Source: Maylandia zebra (taxonomy: Eukaryota; Chordata; Actinopteri; Cichliformes; Cichlidae). Taken from it: a stretch of 64,000 nucleotides of DNA. The stretch lies in the NCBI RefSeq assembly GCF_041146795.1, contig NC_135172.1:15244123-15308122 (forward strand), given 5' to 3'. The notes under the pieces were generated by a model that was not told where the DNA came from, did not search any database, and worked only from the letters and a program-made list of their open reading frames with translations. Made by a program: the position numbers and the translations under genes. Below are positions 9,972 to 19,639 of the stretch, piece after piece. Within the stretch, counting starts at the first letter, position 1. Each line of letters opens with the position of its first letter.

Positions 9972-11603
9972 GTGCTAACCGCTAGGCTAACTAGCAACAA
10001 GATGCCTTCCCTCTCCACAGATGACTACCACAGCCTCCTGCAGAAGATTGCAGCACTGGAGACAAAAATTCATCGCTTAGAAGTAAACATGGAGGTAAAT
10101 GGACTGTGTGGAAATGAAACAACCTTGCCTTTGACTCAAAACAATGGCGATGAGCAAGCTAGCACACAGCTAAGGAGCACAGATAACATGACCAAGAAAG
10201 TAGACTTTGTGCACTATTACAAATGCTCAAGCGATAATCCCCCCTTGGACTGTCTTGGTGCAAAACCAAGACATAAATCATGTCTCCTGGAAGGGGGAGG
10301 ACGTACCACAGGCAGGGCACAGCGAGCTGAAATCTCTGAAACCGACTGGCCTTCACTTCCTACGAGACAGAGAAGCTCTTCTACCCCTGTATACGAGAGG
10401 AAACAGGACTGGACAACCGTGAATAGGAAGGTTAACAACAAACCTTCAAAACAACTGAATGTGAAACTGAAGAACAGATTTGCTCCACTATCAAAGGACC
10501 CTGGATCTATATCGGATAACCATCCATCTAAAAGTAGCGAAGTAAGGCCTGAAAATCCACGGGGAAAGCTAAAGGCTAGGCCTGAAACGCTGATTGTGGG
10601 TGACTCTGCTGTAAAGGATGTACAAAGCATGTGCGGTAAGAACACTAAAGTCCTCTGCTTTCCTAACGATATGGTCAACATCCTGAAGGAGAGAATTCTT
10701 CAAATTGCAGATGAATATCCAACTGTGACAAACATTGTCCTGCATACAGGGTCAAACGATGTGTCCAAACAACAATCGGAGGTTCTGAAACGGGACTTTA
10801 TTGGATTATTAAACACTGTAAACTCTCTGAATGCAGCTGTATTCATCAGTGGGCCTGTACCGCCGGTCAGAGGAGGAGACGAGAGATTCAGCAGGCTGTT
10901 TACACTGAATAAATGGCTTATATCAGCATGTGCTGACCACTCAGTGCATTTTATCAACAACTTTAATATTTTTTGGGAACGCAGGCATCTGTTTAAAGCA
11001 AATGGATTTAATTTTAACAAGTCAGGGGTGAAACTGTTCACCTCCAACTTGTTTTATTCCATACGTCATCCATCTGTGCTTGGAGCCAAGGCTGAGATAA
11101 ACGAGGAGTTATCTCATAAAGAGGAACAAACAGTACTCCAAGAACAGACAAAGCCCAGCAGAAACCTTGAGGAGGAGCTCCATCTGCCCCCACCCGGGAA
11201 GAGCCTCAGAAAGGAGAGACATCTGAGGCAAGAAGAGGCAAGAAGAGGGGTCCCTATTTGCCTCCAATTCTCTCAACAACACCAACGACCAGGACCAGGA
11301 TCTTCCCCAGTCCCCCAAACCCCTGACAGGCCATCACCCCCATCACCCTCCTCCCCCTCCCTTTCTCCCTCCTCCCCACACCTGAAATTCACTGAAGAGA
11401 TGATGGAGCGGGTCAATGCTGGGCTCAGATCTACCCCCCGGCCGATTCCCTCTTTGTCCCCCATAAACCCCCCACCAGAGCGGCCAAAGGTTCGCCATCG
11501 AGCCCCACCCTCAACAGAGCAATCGAAGTCACATTGCCCAGCCTCGCCCCCCTTAGTTCCTCCTTACCACCTTCATGCTTTGTCTCCGCAGTCTGATGTG
11601 TGA
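9972..11603 (+). CDS. LINE ORF1 protein with SGNH esterase domain
   Basis: The 543-residue ORF1 binds element RNA in related LINEs. Residues about 18-42 form a predicted coiled coil (Leu/Ile heptads after DDYHSLLQKI). A GDSL/SGNH hydrolase-like domain follows: IVGDSAVKDV at about 207-216 (block I Ser), TGSNDVS at about 257 (block III Gly-Asn), and FKANGFNFNKSG near 342 where the usual DxxH block would be, so the catalytic Asp/His may be absent. The last 170 residues are Pro/Ser-rich. Esterase-type ORF1 proteins are known for CR1 and L2 elements. The start could be the ATG at 10002 (MPSLSTDD) rather than 9972. The frame ends at TGA 11601-11603, and ORF2 continues in the same frame. Confidence 0.8.
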   Translation: MLTARLTSNKMPSLSTDDYHSLLQKIAALETKIHRLEVNMEVNGLCGNETTLPLTQNNGDEQASTQLRSTDNMTKKVDFVHYYKCSSDNPPLDCLGAKPRHKSCLLEGGGRTTGRAQRAEISETDWPSLPTRQRSSSTPVYERKQDWTTVNRKVNNKPSKQLNVKLKNRFAPLSKDPGSISDNHPSKSSEVRPENPRGKLKARPETLIVGDSAVKDVQSMCGKNTKVLCFPNDMVNILKERILQIADEYPTVTNIVLHTGSNDVSKQQSEVLKRDFIGLLNTVNSLNAAVFISGPVPPVRGGDERFSRLFTLNKWLISACADHSVHFINNFNIFWERRHLFKANGFNFNKSGVKLFTSNLFYSIRHPSVLGAKAEINEELSHKEEQTVLQEQTKPSRNLEEELHLPPPGKSLRKERHLRQEEARRGVPICLQFSQQHQRPGPGSSPVPQTPDRPSPPSPSSPSLSPSSPHLKFTEEMMERVNAGLRSTPRPIPSLSPINPPPERPKVRHRAPPSTEQSKSHCPASPPLVPPYHLHALSPQSDV

Positions 11604-14600
11604 TGTGTGGAGGGTCCGGGCTGCGAGGATTATGGCAGTGGTGACTTTTCCCAGGAGAAGCTGGGACCCTGTTTACTAGAAGGTTTTAAAATCTCTGTAC
11701 TTTTAGGTGACAGAAGGAGACATGTGGCCTGGTCAAAACACAGAGAGCTGCACTCTAAAAGATCTTTAAATATAGTAAACATACCTTGTGTGCCACAGAC
11801 TGCTCCCAAACACGAGGGGACAAGTAATGCCTCTAAAACACTTAAGTTGGCTTTATTAAACGTTAGATCTTTAGCTGGGAAAACATTTTTAATTAATGAT
11901 TTAATCACTGAGCACAGCCTTGATTTTATGTTTTTAACTGAAACTTGGTTGGACCAAAGTAACAGTGGAGCTGTTCTCATCGAGACGACCCCTCCTAACT
12001 ACAGTTTTATCAGTGAGGCCAGGGTGAGCAGGAGAGGAGGAGGGGTTGCTGTCTTATTTAATGAATCATTTCAATGTAAGCAGCTATCTCCTGGAAGTTT
12101 TCAGTCTTTTGAATATGTGGCTTTACAGCTGAAGGCCCCATCCAAAGTTGTGTTTCTTAATGTTTACAGGCCTCCCAAATACTGCACAGACTTTTTTAAT
12201 GACCTCAGTGAACTGCTGTCTGTGATCTGTGTTGATTTCGACTGTGTAATTATTGTTGGGGATTTTAACATCCATGTGGACAACCCTCAGGACAAAGGGA
12301 CTAAAGACCTGAGTAACACTCTGGGCAACTTTGGGCTGACTCAGCATGTAACAGAGGCCACACATAATAGAGGACACACTCTCGACCTACTGATCTCCAA
12401 GAGCCTGAGCATTTCAAATATTACTGTGTCTGATGTGGGCTTATCTGATCATTACTGTGTTTTCTTTGAAAGTAAAATCTCAGCCCACACAAATATATCA
12501 ACAGCAGTGATCACAAAACGGTGTATAACTGAAGACAGTAGTGAGATCTTTAACCAGGTCTTCCCATTAACACCTGACCTGTCCAAAGGTTCAGTCAATG
12601 AGCTCGTCAATAGCTTTAATGCAAAAATGTTAAATGTAATGGATACTATTGCCCCCATTAAGGTGAAGGTTATCTCTGGAAGGAAAAAGTCTCCATGGAG
12701 AAACTCCACACTAGTGAAAAATGAAAAAAGAGAGTGTAGGAAAGCTGAGCGCAGATGGAGAAAAACAAACCTCCAGGTTCATTATGACATCTATAAAGAG
12801 AAACTTCACAATTATAATTTACAACTGAGGAGTCCAAGAAGGTCCTACTTCTCTGACATCATCACTAAAAACAGCCATAATGCTCGGGTCTTATTTTCTA
12901 CAGTTGACAGGCTAACAAACCCTCCTGTGCCAGTGGCAGCTGAACTTCATTCAACCATGGCCTGCAATGACTTTGCCAAATTCTTCACAGACAAAATCAA
13001 AAAGATTAGACAAGCAGTTGGTACATCAACAGCAGATCCAGGATATGTACTGTGTCCACCGAAAAACTGTTTAAACACCATCAAACAGTTTGACCCTATT
13101 AACAGCAAAGACCTGGAGGACATCTTAGGTCAACTGAACTCCTCCTCTTGCTGTTTAGATGTCCTGCCAACAAGTTTTTTCAAAAAGGTCTCAAAGACTT
13201 TGGAGTCAGACCTGTTACAGATCGTCAACTTTTCCTTAATGTCAGGTGTGTTTCCAGAACCACTAAAAACTGCTGTAATCAAACCTATACTGAAAAAGGA
13301 CAATCTTGACAAGACACAAATGAAAAACTACAGGCCGATCTCAAATCTCCCATTTTTAAGTAAGATCATTGAAAAAGCAGTTTCTCAACAGCTCAATTAC
13401 TTCTTAAAACAGAATAACTGCTACAATGCCTTCCAGTCAGGTTTTAGACAGAATCACAGCACTGAAACCGCTCTGACCAAAGTGTTCAATGACATATGTC
13501 TGAACACAGACAGTGGAAAAATGTCAGTCCTAGTTTTACTGGATCTCAGTGCAGCATTTGATACAGTTGACCACAACATATTACTCAAACGACTGGAGAA
13601 CTGGGCAGGTCTTTCAGGAACTGTACTAAACTGGTTCAAAACATACTTAGAAAACAGGAAATACTTTGTATCAATAGGTAACTTCACATCCGAGCAGACA
13701 AGTATCACATGTGGAGTTCCCCAAGGTTCCATCTTGGGACCCCCTCTGTTTAACATTTACATGCTCCCACTGGCACAGATTATAAAGAACAACAAAATAA
13801 ACTACCACAGCTATGCAGATGACACACAAATATATATCACAATGTCACCAGGAGACCGAGGCCCTGTACAGGCTCTTGGTAAATGCATTGAGGAAATTAA
13901 TGACTGGTTGTGCCACAATTTTCTCCAGCTAAACAAAAACAAAACTGAAGTAATAGTCTTTGGCGCCAAAGAAAAACGATTACAGGTCACCAGAGAACTT
14001 CAATCCATACATCTAAAAACCACAAACCAGGCGAGAAATTTGGGTGTAGTGATGGATGCAGACCTAAACTTAGAAAAACACATTAAGACAATAACAAAAT
14101 CAGCTTACTATCACCTCAAGAATATTTCAAGGATAAAAGATCTGATGTCTCAACAGGACCTGGAAAAACTAGTCCATGCATTCATTTTTAGTAGGCTTGA
14201 TTACTGTAACAGCATCTTTACAGGTCTACCTAAAAAATCAGTCAGACAACTACAGCTCATTCAGAACTCTGCTGCTCGAGTCCTCACTAAGACCAAAAAA
14301 GTGGACCACATCAGTCCAGCTCTGAGGTCTTTACACTGGCTGCCTGTCCGTCAGAGGATAGACTTTAAAGTTCTGATGCTGGCCTATAAAGCTCTGAATG
14401 GTTTAGGACCAAAATACATCAGTGACCTCCTGACCCAGTATGAACCTTCCAGATCCCTCAGGTCATCTGGATCCGGTCTTTTATCAGTTCCCAGAGTCAG
14501 AACCAGACACGGAGAAGCTGCATTCAGCTTTTATGCTCCTTATATCTGGAACAAACTCCCAGAAAGCCTCAGATCAGCTGAAACACTCAGTTTATTTAAA

Positions 14601-14642
14601 TCCAGGTTGAAGACTCACCTGTTCTCAGCTGCATTTGAATAA
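11604..14642 (+). CDS. LINE ORF2: endonuclease-reverse transcriptase
   Basis: About 1012 residues without interruption. An apurinic-type endonuclease lies at residues about 75-290: LLNVRSLAGK, ETWLDQ near 111, GDFNIHVD near 217, LSDHYCVFF near 278. The reverse transcriptase lies at about 560-790: YRPISNLPFLSKIIEKAV, FRQNHSTETAL, LDLSAAFDTVDHNILL, CGVPQGSILGPPLFNIY and the catalytic YADD near 735. The end reads LKTHLFSAAFE then a stop. The protein nicks the target and primes cDNA synthesis on it. ORF2 lies in the same frame as ORF1, separated by one TGA, and has no ATG before the endonuclease core; expression therefore needs stop readthrough, reinitiation at a non-ATG codon, or loss of the stop in an active relative. 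Confidence 0.9.
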   Translation, partial: CVEGPGCEDYGSGDFSQEKLGPCLLEGFKISVLLGDRRRHVAWSKHRELHSKRSLNIVNIPCVPQTAPKHEGTSNASKTLKLALLNVRSLAGKTFLINDLITEHSLDFMFLTETWLDQSNSGAVLIETTPPNYSFISEARVSRRGGGVAVLFNESFQCKQLSPGSFQSFEYVALQLKAPSKVVFLNVYRPPKYCTDFFNDLSELLSVICVDFDCVIIVGDFNIHVDNPQDKGTKDLSNTLGNFGLTQHVTEATHNRGHTLDLLISKSLSISNITVSDVGLSDHYCVFFESKISAHTNISTAVITKRCITEDSSEIFNQVFPLTPDLSKGSVNELVNSFNAKMLNVMDTIAPIKVKVISGRKKSPWRNSTLVKNEKRECRKAERRWRKTNLQVHYDIYKEKLHNYNLQLRSPRRSYFSDIITKNSHNARVLFSTVDRLTNPPVPVAAELHSTMACNDFAKFFTDKIKKIRQAVGTSTADPGYVLCPPKNCLNTIKQFDPINSKDLEDILGQLNSSSCCLDVLPTSFFKKVSKTLESDLLQIVNFSLMSGVFPEPLKTAVIKPILKKDNLDKTQMKNYRPISNLPFLSKIIEKAVSQQLNYFLKQNNCYNAFQSGFRQNHSTETALTKVFNDICLNTDSGKMSVLVLLDLSAAFDTVDHNILLKRLENWAGLSGTVLNWFKTYLENRKYFVSIGNFTSEQTSITCGVPQGSILGPPLFNIYMLPLAQIIKNNKINYHSYADDTQIYITMSPGDRGPVQALGKCIEEINDWLCHNFLQLNKNKTEVIVFGAKEKRLQVTRELQSIHLKTTNQARNLGVVMDADLNLEKHIKTITKSAYYHLKNISRIKDLMSQQDLEKLVHAFIFSRLDYCNSIFTGLPKKSVRQLQLIQNSAARVLTKTKKVDHISPALRSLHWLPVRQRIDFKVLMLAYKALNGLGPKYISDLLTQYEPSRSLRSSGSGLLSVPRVRTRHGEAAFSFYAPYIWNKLPESLRSAETLSLFKSRLKTHLFSAAFE

Positions 14643-14661
14643 AGCACCAAATCCACACTTT

Positions 14662-14850
14662 TAAGCTTAAATTTCAAAACTTACACTAACTACTGATCTT
14701 ATCTATTTCTGATTTTATCTGTTTTGATTTTATATACTGTTTTGTTTGTTTGTTAAGCTTAAATTTCAAAACTTACATTAACTACTGATTTTATCTACTG
14801 TTCTGATTTTATCTGTTTTGATTTTATATACTGTTTTGTTTGTTTGTTTG
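14662..14850 (+). repeat. Tandem duplication in the LINE 3' untranslated region
   Basis: A unit of roughly 90 bases starting AAGCTTAAATTTCAAAACTT occurs at 14662 and again at 14754, with small internal differences, just after ORF2. Confidence 0.75.
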
Positions 14851-16102
14851 TTTGTTAAGTGGGTTTAGAGCTCTGGGTAGCTCCCCAGCTGGGTCTAGAC
14901 TGGGTCTAGAGAGTATTTTAAATTCAGGGAATTTAAAATAGAAAGTAGCTCGTCCACAGAAGGACTGGTAGCTCCCCTTACGATAAGGGTTCAGATCGCG
15001 CGAACAGGTGTGAAATGTGTGTGTTTAGTTAGTTAGTTTGTTTGCTTGTTTTAATCAATTTTAAATCATGCTTTTTATTTGTTTTTGTTTCTAATGTCTC
15101 TGTAAAGCACTTTGAATCACCTTGTTGTTGAATTGTGCTATACAAATAAATTTGCCTTGCCTTGCCTTGCCTTGCCTATTAAATCAGAAGATCCCTGTTA
15201 TAGTCATGGTGGGTTTTGTTGTTGTGTCTTACAGGTTGAGTCCTGCAGAAGTTGCATTCCTTAGGGAGTACTGTACCACCATGAAGCCACTGGTGAAAGC
15301 TTCAAACATTCTTCAGTCTGAGTCCACTTCCTTTATGGGATGGCTCCTGCCAGTAATCCAACAACTACTGTCCAAACTTAGCAGGCTGGAGACATCAAGC
15401 AAGACATGCGTGCCACTCATCAGAGTCCTGCAAAATGGCCTTCAAAAGCGTTTTGGAGCGATGATGGAGGATCCAGAGTTGGCTGCAGCTGCAGTCCTCT
15501 TACCCAAGTTCAAGACTTCCTGGACTGACAGAGCAGATGTAACAGAGGCTGGTAAGGATTCATGTGATCCCATTTTTGTGTATTTTTACATTTGAACACA
15601 TGCTTAAGTGAGTATTTCACCTAATACATTGTAAGTTATTGATGGTCTGTCCTGAATACTAAACAATCCTTTTTGAGAATTTGTCGTTTTAAAATTTGTG
15701 TTCAGGAATAATCACTGAAATTTAAATAACAAAATTGTGTTATCTACTTGCAATTACAGCCTTGACATACATCAAACAACATCTTGAAATGACAAAGCAT
15801 GAGAGTGAGGATCAGCAAAGAGAGTCATCTGATGAAGATGAATTCTTCTCCAGACCAATCTCCAGAAGGCTGCAAAGTGCAGTTGAGCTTGATGGTTACC
15901 TTGCTTGTGCCACAGACACCATGGAGCTGCTGCACTCCTTCTCAGGTATCAAAAACCTCTCTCTTAAACTGAACACAGCTCTGCCTGCTTCTCTCTTGTT
16001 TGTTTATCGCGCATTTCGAGCCAGAAAGAGGAAACCAGCGGTGGTCGCTCTAAACAACAGCAGCAGGTTAAAGCTTGATCAGCTGTTGTTAGAATTTATT
16101 TA

Positions 16103-16857
16103 ATATTACTTTCTAGTATCAGCTGATGTTGGCTGGAGCCACAGCTGTAACAGCTGCTTATTTCAAAGCTTGCTTATGAGCTTGTTTTGGAGCAGACCAA
16201 CAGTCAGGCTCGTCTTCACCCTTACTGTCAGACTCTGAATTGATGGTTCTGCTATATCTCACCTGGCTGAGTGGGGACACATGTACTAAACGTTAGAGTT
16301 CCCACTGCAGGAGCTTGGGTTTGAGTCTGCCCTCGACCGTTTCCTGTGTGCCATACCGCCTCACTCTCTCCCCACCTTCCTGCCTCATGTTCTGAAATCT
16401 CTTCCTCTCCATCAACTTTGAGTTTCTTTGAGTGGAGCTTCTTTTGCAGCTGTGACAAAATATAGAACGGTTTCTGCAACCAGGGGAGTAAAATGTGCTG
16501 CAGTGTGAGGGCGCACAGGTGTAGGTGTGGAATTTTACATATAAATATTATAGTTTACTTCATGCACAAGAAATGTAAACATTTAATCTAACCCACTTTT
16601 CATCAACTACATAACCTTTATTGGAGAGTACATTCATAAATTGTGTGTATCACACACACAAACACACATCCACTAAACTCTCTCGTTTTATATCTCTCCC
16701 TCTCTCTGGTGAATGATGGAAGTTTGGTGGACTGTGTGGTTTGTCTGGCTGAAAGTTGTGTTTTTTTTATGTGTGGCGTGTTGTGAGGCTGATTATGAGT
16801 TAGTGTAATTGTGTATGGTGTTGTTAGTGTAGTTTATGTGGCGTTAGTGGTTTTTCC
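16103..16857. other. Non-coding sequence
   Basis: Nothing is recognised apart from CA- and GT-rich patches near 16650 and 16740-16830. Possible residual hAT 3' region. Confidence 0.4.
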
Positions 16858-17535
16858 TGGATGCAGAGCAGGTCAGTATGCCGTGGACTTTTACACCACC
16901 ATGTTAGGGATGGAGTAAAGTAACAAAGCTTGCGTGGAGAAGCTGCTGCAGGGGCTTCCTCAGCTGAGCTGTGAGGACAGAGCTGTCCTGGATGCTAACT
17001 TTTCTTTGGAGGAGATTAGTGCTGCTGCTGGTCAGCTGGCTCCTGCACAGGGTGGGCTGCCTGCAGACTTCTGTAAAAGACTGTTACTGGCATCGAGTCA
17101 TCGTGTGGGGCTCTCTCTTCTCCCTAAAGAACAGAGATTTGTCTCTGCTTAGAAATGGAGACGTGGCTCTGTTATGCACAGATTACTAACTTCCTTCAAA
17201 AGTACTGGCCACCAGGCCGGAACACTTTGTGAAATGAATCACTCACAGAGATCAGTCGTACTGTGTACCACACAGCTCTAATGTGAACGAGAGTTTTCTC
17301 ATGAGAGACTTGGTAGTTATTTGTAAATTGTACAGTTTGATGTTGGAATAATTTCTTTAGATTAAGAGAAAGTGTTTGATAGGATTGACAATCTTTTTTT
17401 GTTTTTCCATTATGAGAAGTTTTGCTTTTTGGAGGTGGATTTTTGTCACTTTTGGGGCTGTTGTATCAGGCGGCTTTCTGTTTTGTAAAAGTGGATGATG
17501 GGCTGAGCTGACCAGTATAAGTTTGGAGAGGATCT
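16858..17535 (+). mobile_element. Tx1/L1-like LINE fragment, several frames
   Basis: Successive frames read AVDFYTTML, KLLQGLPQLS, LSWMLTF/EEISAAAGQLAP, GLPADFCKRLL, VALLCTDY, then the equivalents of FLMRDLV, ICKLY, ISLDQEKAFDR and a degenerate GFLS..GLLY block. This order matches the linker and first half of a Tx1-type reverse transcriptase with many frameshifts and an internal deletion. It is an old, dead copy truncated at both ends. Confidence 0.75.
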
Positions 17536-17708
17536 AACTGGAATGTCCTGTTTCTGGAATATATATTGATATTGGTATATTTGTTAGAAATTTTATCTTT
17601 GTTGAATGTTTTAAGAGATAAATAAGCAAAGTTATCTAGATTTATGTTGCCAGGTTTATGTCGGAGGCCTCTGCTGGTGTTGTCATTGTTTTTCTGTTTT
17701 CATTACAG

Positions 17709-18043
17709 ATCAGAGTGATGTGGACTTTCTCAAAAGATCTTTAGATTTGTATGAGAACCTTCAGCAAAGGTGAGCTGGTGAAAAAATATGGTGTAACAGG
17801 TTTGTTGGTGGTCATATAGAGACTTTCTTTTTTTTTAGGAAAAGAAGAGTCTTGGAGGTTGCCATGGAGACGGTCTGTGTCAGACTGTCTAAACCAAAAA
17901 TGGATGCTGTACATACACTGATAAATGTCATTTCAGGAGTGGCCAGATTGAAATCCAGAGAAAACTATGCTAGAGGTGAAAGGTCAAACATTGGTCATCA
18001 TGTTGAAATTTTTTTAATACCACAGACTGACAAAGAAAACTGA
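17709..18043 (+). CDS. Unrecognised two-exon coding stretch
   Basis: Exon 17709-17769 (acceptor TTACAG, donor GTGAGC) reads QSDVDFLKRSLDLYENLQQ. The next exon starts at 17839 after a T-rich acceptor and reads KRRVLEVAMETVCVRLSKPK, then through LINVISGVARLKSREN to a stop at 18041-18043. Splice phases agree: AG plus G gives Arg. The product looks alpha-helical and basic. I do not recognise the family. The sequence is close to transposon fragments, so it may be a piece of an element or a terminal fragment of a host gene whose other exons lie elsewhere. The frame after SREN is of doubtful coding value. Confidence 0.4.
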
Positions 18044-18724
18044 AATTTGTGAATTTTAAAGGTGTGCAAGATGTGCTGTGTTCAGTCGCAGGGCCTTGCC
18101 CTTTTATTTCATTTGTCTTTGGTTTCGAGTTTTTATTTGTGCTCTTGTAATTATTTTGTGATAAAACTTTTTCTATTTTGAGATCAAGATTCAAGTGGAA
18201 ATCTTTGTGTGTCTGTCTCTCCCTTGGTTTCTGTAGAGGTACAGTGTGGGGGCGCCTGGATAAATGTTAAACAGAAGCTAGATGTAGTGTTCCTCCACTG
18301 TCCGTTAAGGATATGAGGAAAAGAAATGGTCAAGAACAAAGTGTATGGTGTATTTATAAAAGAAAATGGCTTTTAAATTGTATACCAAAACCACCACCAG
18401 AAAGTCAACTACAACTTGTTACATAATCATCATGACTGTTGTATCAGTTTAACAGTTTATGGGTTGACTTCTTTCGGTTCATTCACTGTTTACATCATGA
18501 AGGAAAAAGAAGGCAACAGGCTGAGAAATGAAGCTGTTGTGTGTCTTTGTGGCCACACGGGGGCAGTGCTGCATAAATAGTAGAATCTCTTCCTGGACAC
18601 TTTTTCTGGACCTCTTTTTAAATGACTAATAAAGACAACAACAACATGAATTACATCAGGATCTGATATGGTTGTCTTTTAATCCACATTATGTCTTCTG
18701 CAGTGCAAATATGCTTAAAGTGAT
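18044..18724. other. Non-coding sequence
   Basis: No gene recognised. An AATAAA-like stretch (ACTAATAAAGAC) near 18626 could be a polyadenylation signal of an unknown transcript. Confidence 0.4.
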
Positions 18725-19575
18725 TTAAGTGATGAAGTGAAAACAATGTCCAGGATGTCCAGTGTGTGTGTAAGAACTATATGTGTGGGTCAGTACTGTG
18801 TGGTGGTGTGATTGAGAGACCGTATCGCCTGCGGGAAGAAGCGCCTCCTCAGTCTCTCTGTGTTGGTCTTCAGGGAGCGGAATCGCTTTCCTGACCTCAG
18901 CAGAGAGAACAGTCTGTTGTTGGGATGGCTGAGGTCCTTCACGATCTTCCTGGCCTTGGTCCAGCACCGCCTGCTGTAGATTGAGTGCAGGTCAGGGAGC
19001 TCGGAGCAGATGGTGCGCTCAGCTGATCGCACAACCCTCTGTAGAGCTCGTCTGTCCTGCATGGTGCTGTTTCCGAACCAGGTTAAGATGTTTCCCGCCA
19101 GGATGCTCTCTATGGTGCACGAGTAAAAGTTCCTGAGCACCTTGGAGGGCAGTTGGAAGTCTCTCAAGCGTCTGAGGTGGTAGAGACGGGCCTTTTTCAC
19201 CACGGTGTTGATGTGACAGGACCATGACAGGTCCTGCATGATGTGAACTCCGAGGTATTTGAAGCTGTCCACTCTCTCCACTGGGCACTCGTTGATGACA
19301 GGGGTCTGGTAGTTCCTCTCCTGCTTAGTGCTGAAGTCCACTATCAGCTCCTTTGTCTTACTGACGTTTAGAAGGAGGTTGTTCCTCTGGCACCAGTTCT
19401 CCAGATTCCTAATCTCCTTCAGGTAGGCCGTCTGGTTGTTATCAGAGATCAGGCCCACCACGACGGTGTCGTCAGCAAACTTGATGATGGTGGTGGAGCT
19501 GGTAGTGGCCACACAGTCATATGTGTACAGAGAGTACAGCAGGGGACTCAGAACACACCCCTGGGGGCTCCAGTG
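18725..19575 (-). mobile_element. 5'-truncated LINE, reverse transcriptase 3' half
   Basis: A single minus-strand frame (19512 to 18790) covers the RT catalytic box and thumb: FADDTVVVGLIS, WCQRNNLLLNVSKTKE, VERVDSFKYLGVHI, ESILAGNILTWFGN, RRCWTKARKIVKDLSHP and FFPQAIRSLN. It belongs to the jockey/CR1/Rex-like group common in fish. The first half of RT and the endonuclease are missing, so it was truncated on insertion. The frame is still open over 240 codons, so the copy is not very old. Confidence 0.85.
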
Positions 19576-19639
19576 CTGAGAACGGATACAAGAACGGGAT
19601 ACAATATAAATATAAATAGAGTAAGAAGATTAAAAAATG

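Larger units (their letters stand above)
9650..15180 (+). mobile_element. Full-length L2-type LINE, nested in the hAT intron
   Basis: The element comprises a 5' untranslated region of about 320 bases, ORF1 (9972-11603), ORF2 (11604-14642), a 3' untranslated region and a tail of CTTGC units at about 15151-15177. The end motif (GCACTTTGAATCACCTTG ... CTATACAAATAAATTTGCC) is the usual 3' end of fish L2 elements. Both ORFs look complete, so the copy is probably young and may be autonomous. The left border is approximate and I could not define a target duplication. It sits wholly inside an intron of the hAT transposase gene, in the same orientation. Confidence 0.85.
8534..16102 (+). mobile_element. 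hAT transposase gene, spliced, interrupted by an L2 LINE
   Basis: Three exons of a BED/hAT-type transposase are readable: 8534-9589, 15235-15551 and 15760-about 16102. The first begins RKHPSKIEQY, the tail end of a BED finger, then carries FICEGLQPFAVVEQPSF, the TTTDCW motif of the catalytic core, GVTCHWIEE, SGSNFVKAF and ATQWNSTY. The second begins LSPAEVAFLREY. The third has NTALPAS, the start of the hAT dimerisation region, and ends QLLLEFI. Joining at GT 9590 and AG 15234 restores codon phase (KVKM-LSPAE), as does 15551/15760. A frameshift near 8925, just after TTTDCW, breaks the core. The segment after NTALPAS diverges from the usual ACERLFS sequence. The BED exon is missing. I infer a decayed transposon rather than a domesticated gene. 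Confidence 0.8.
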
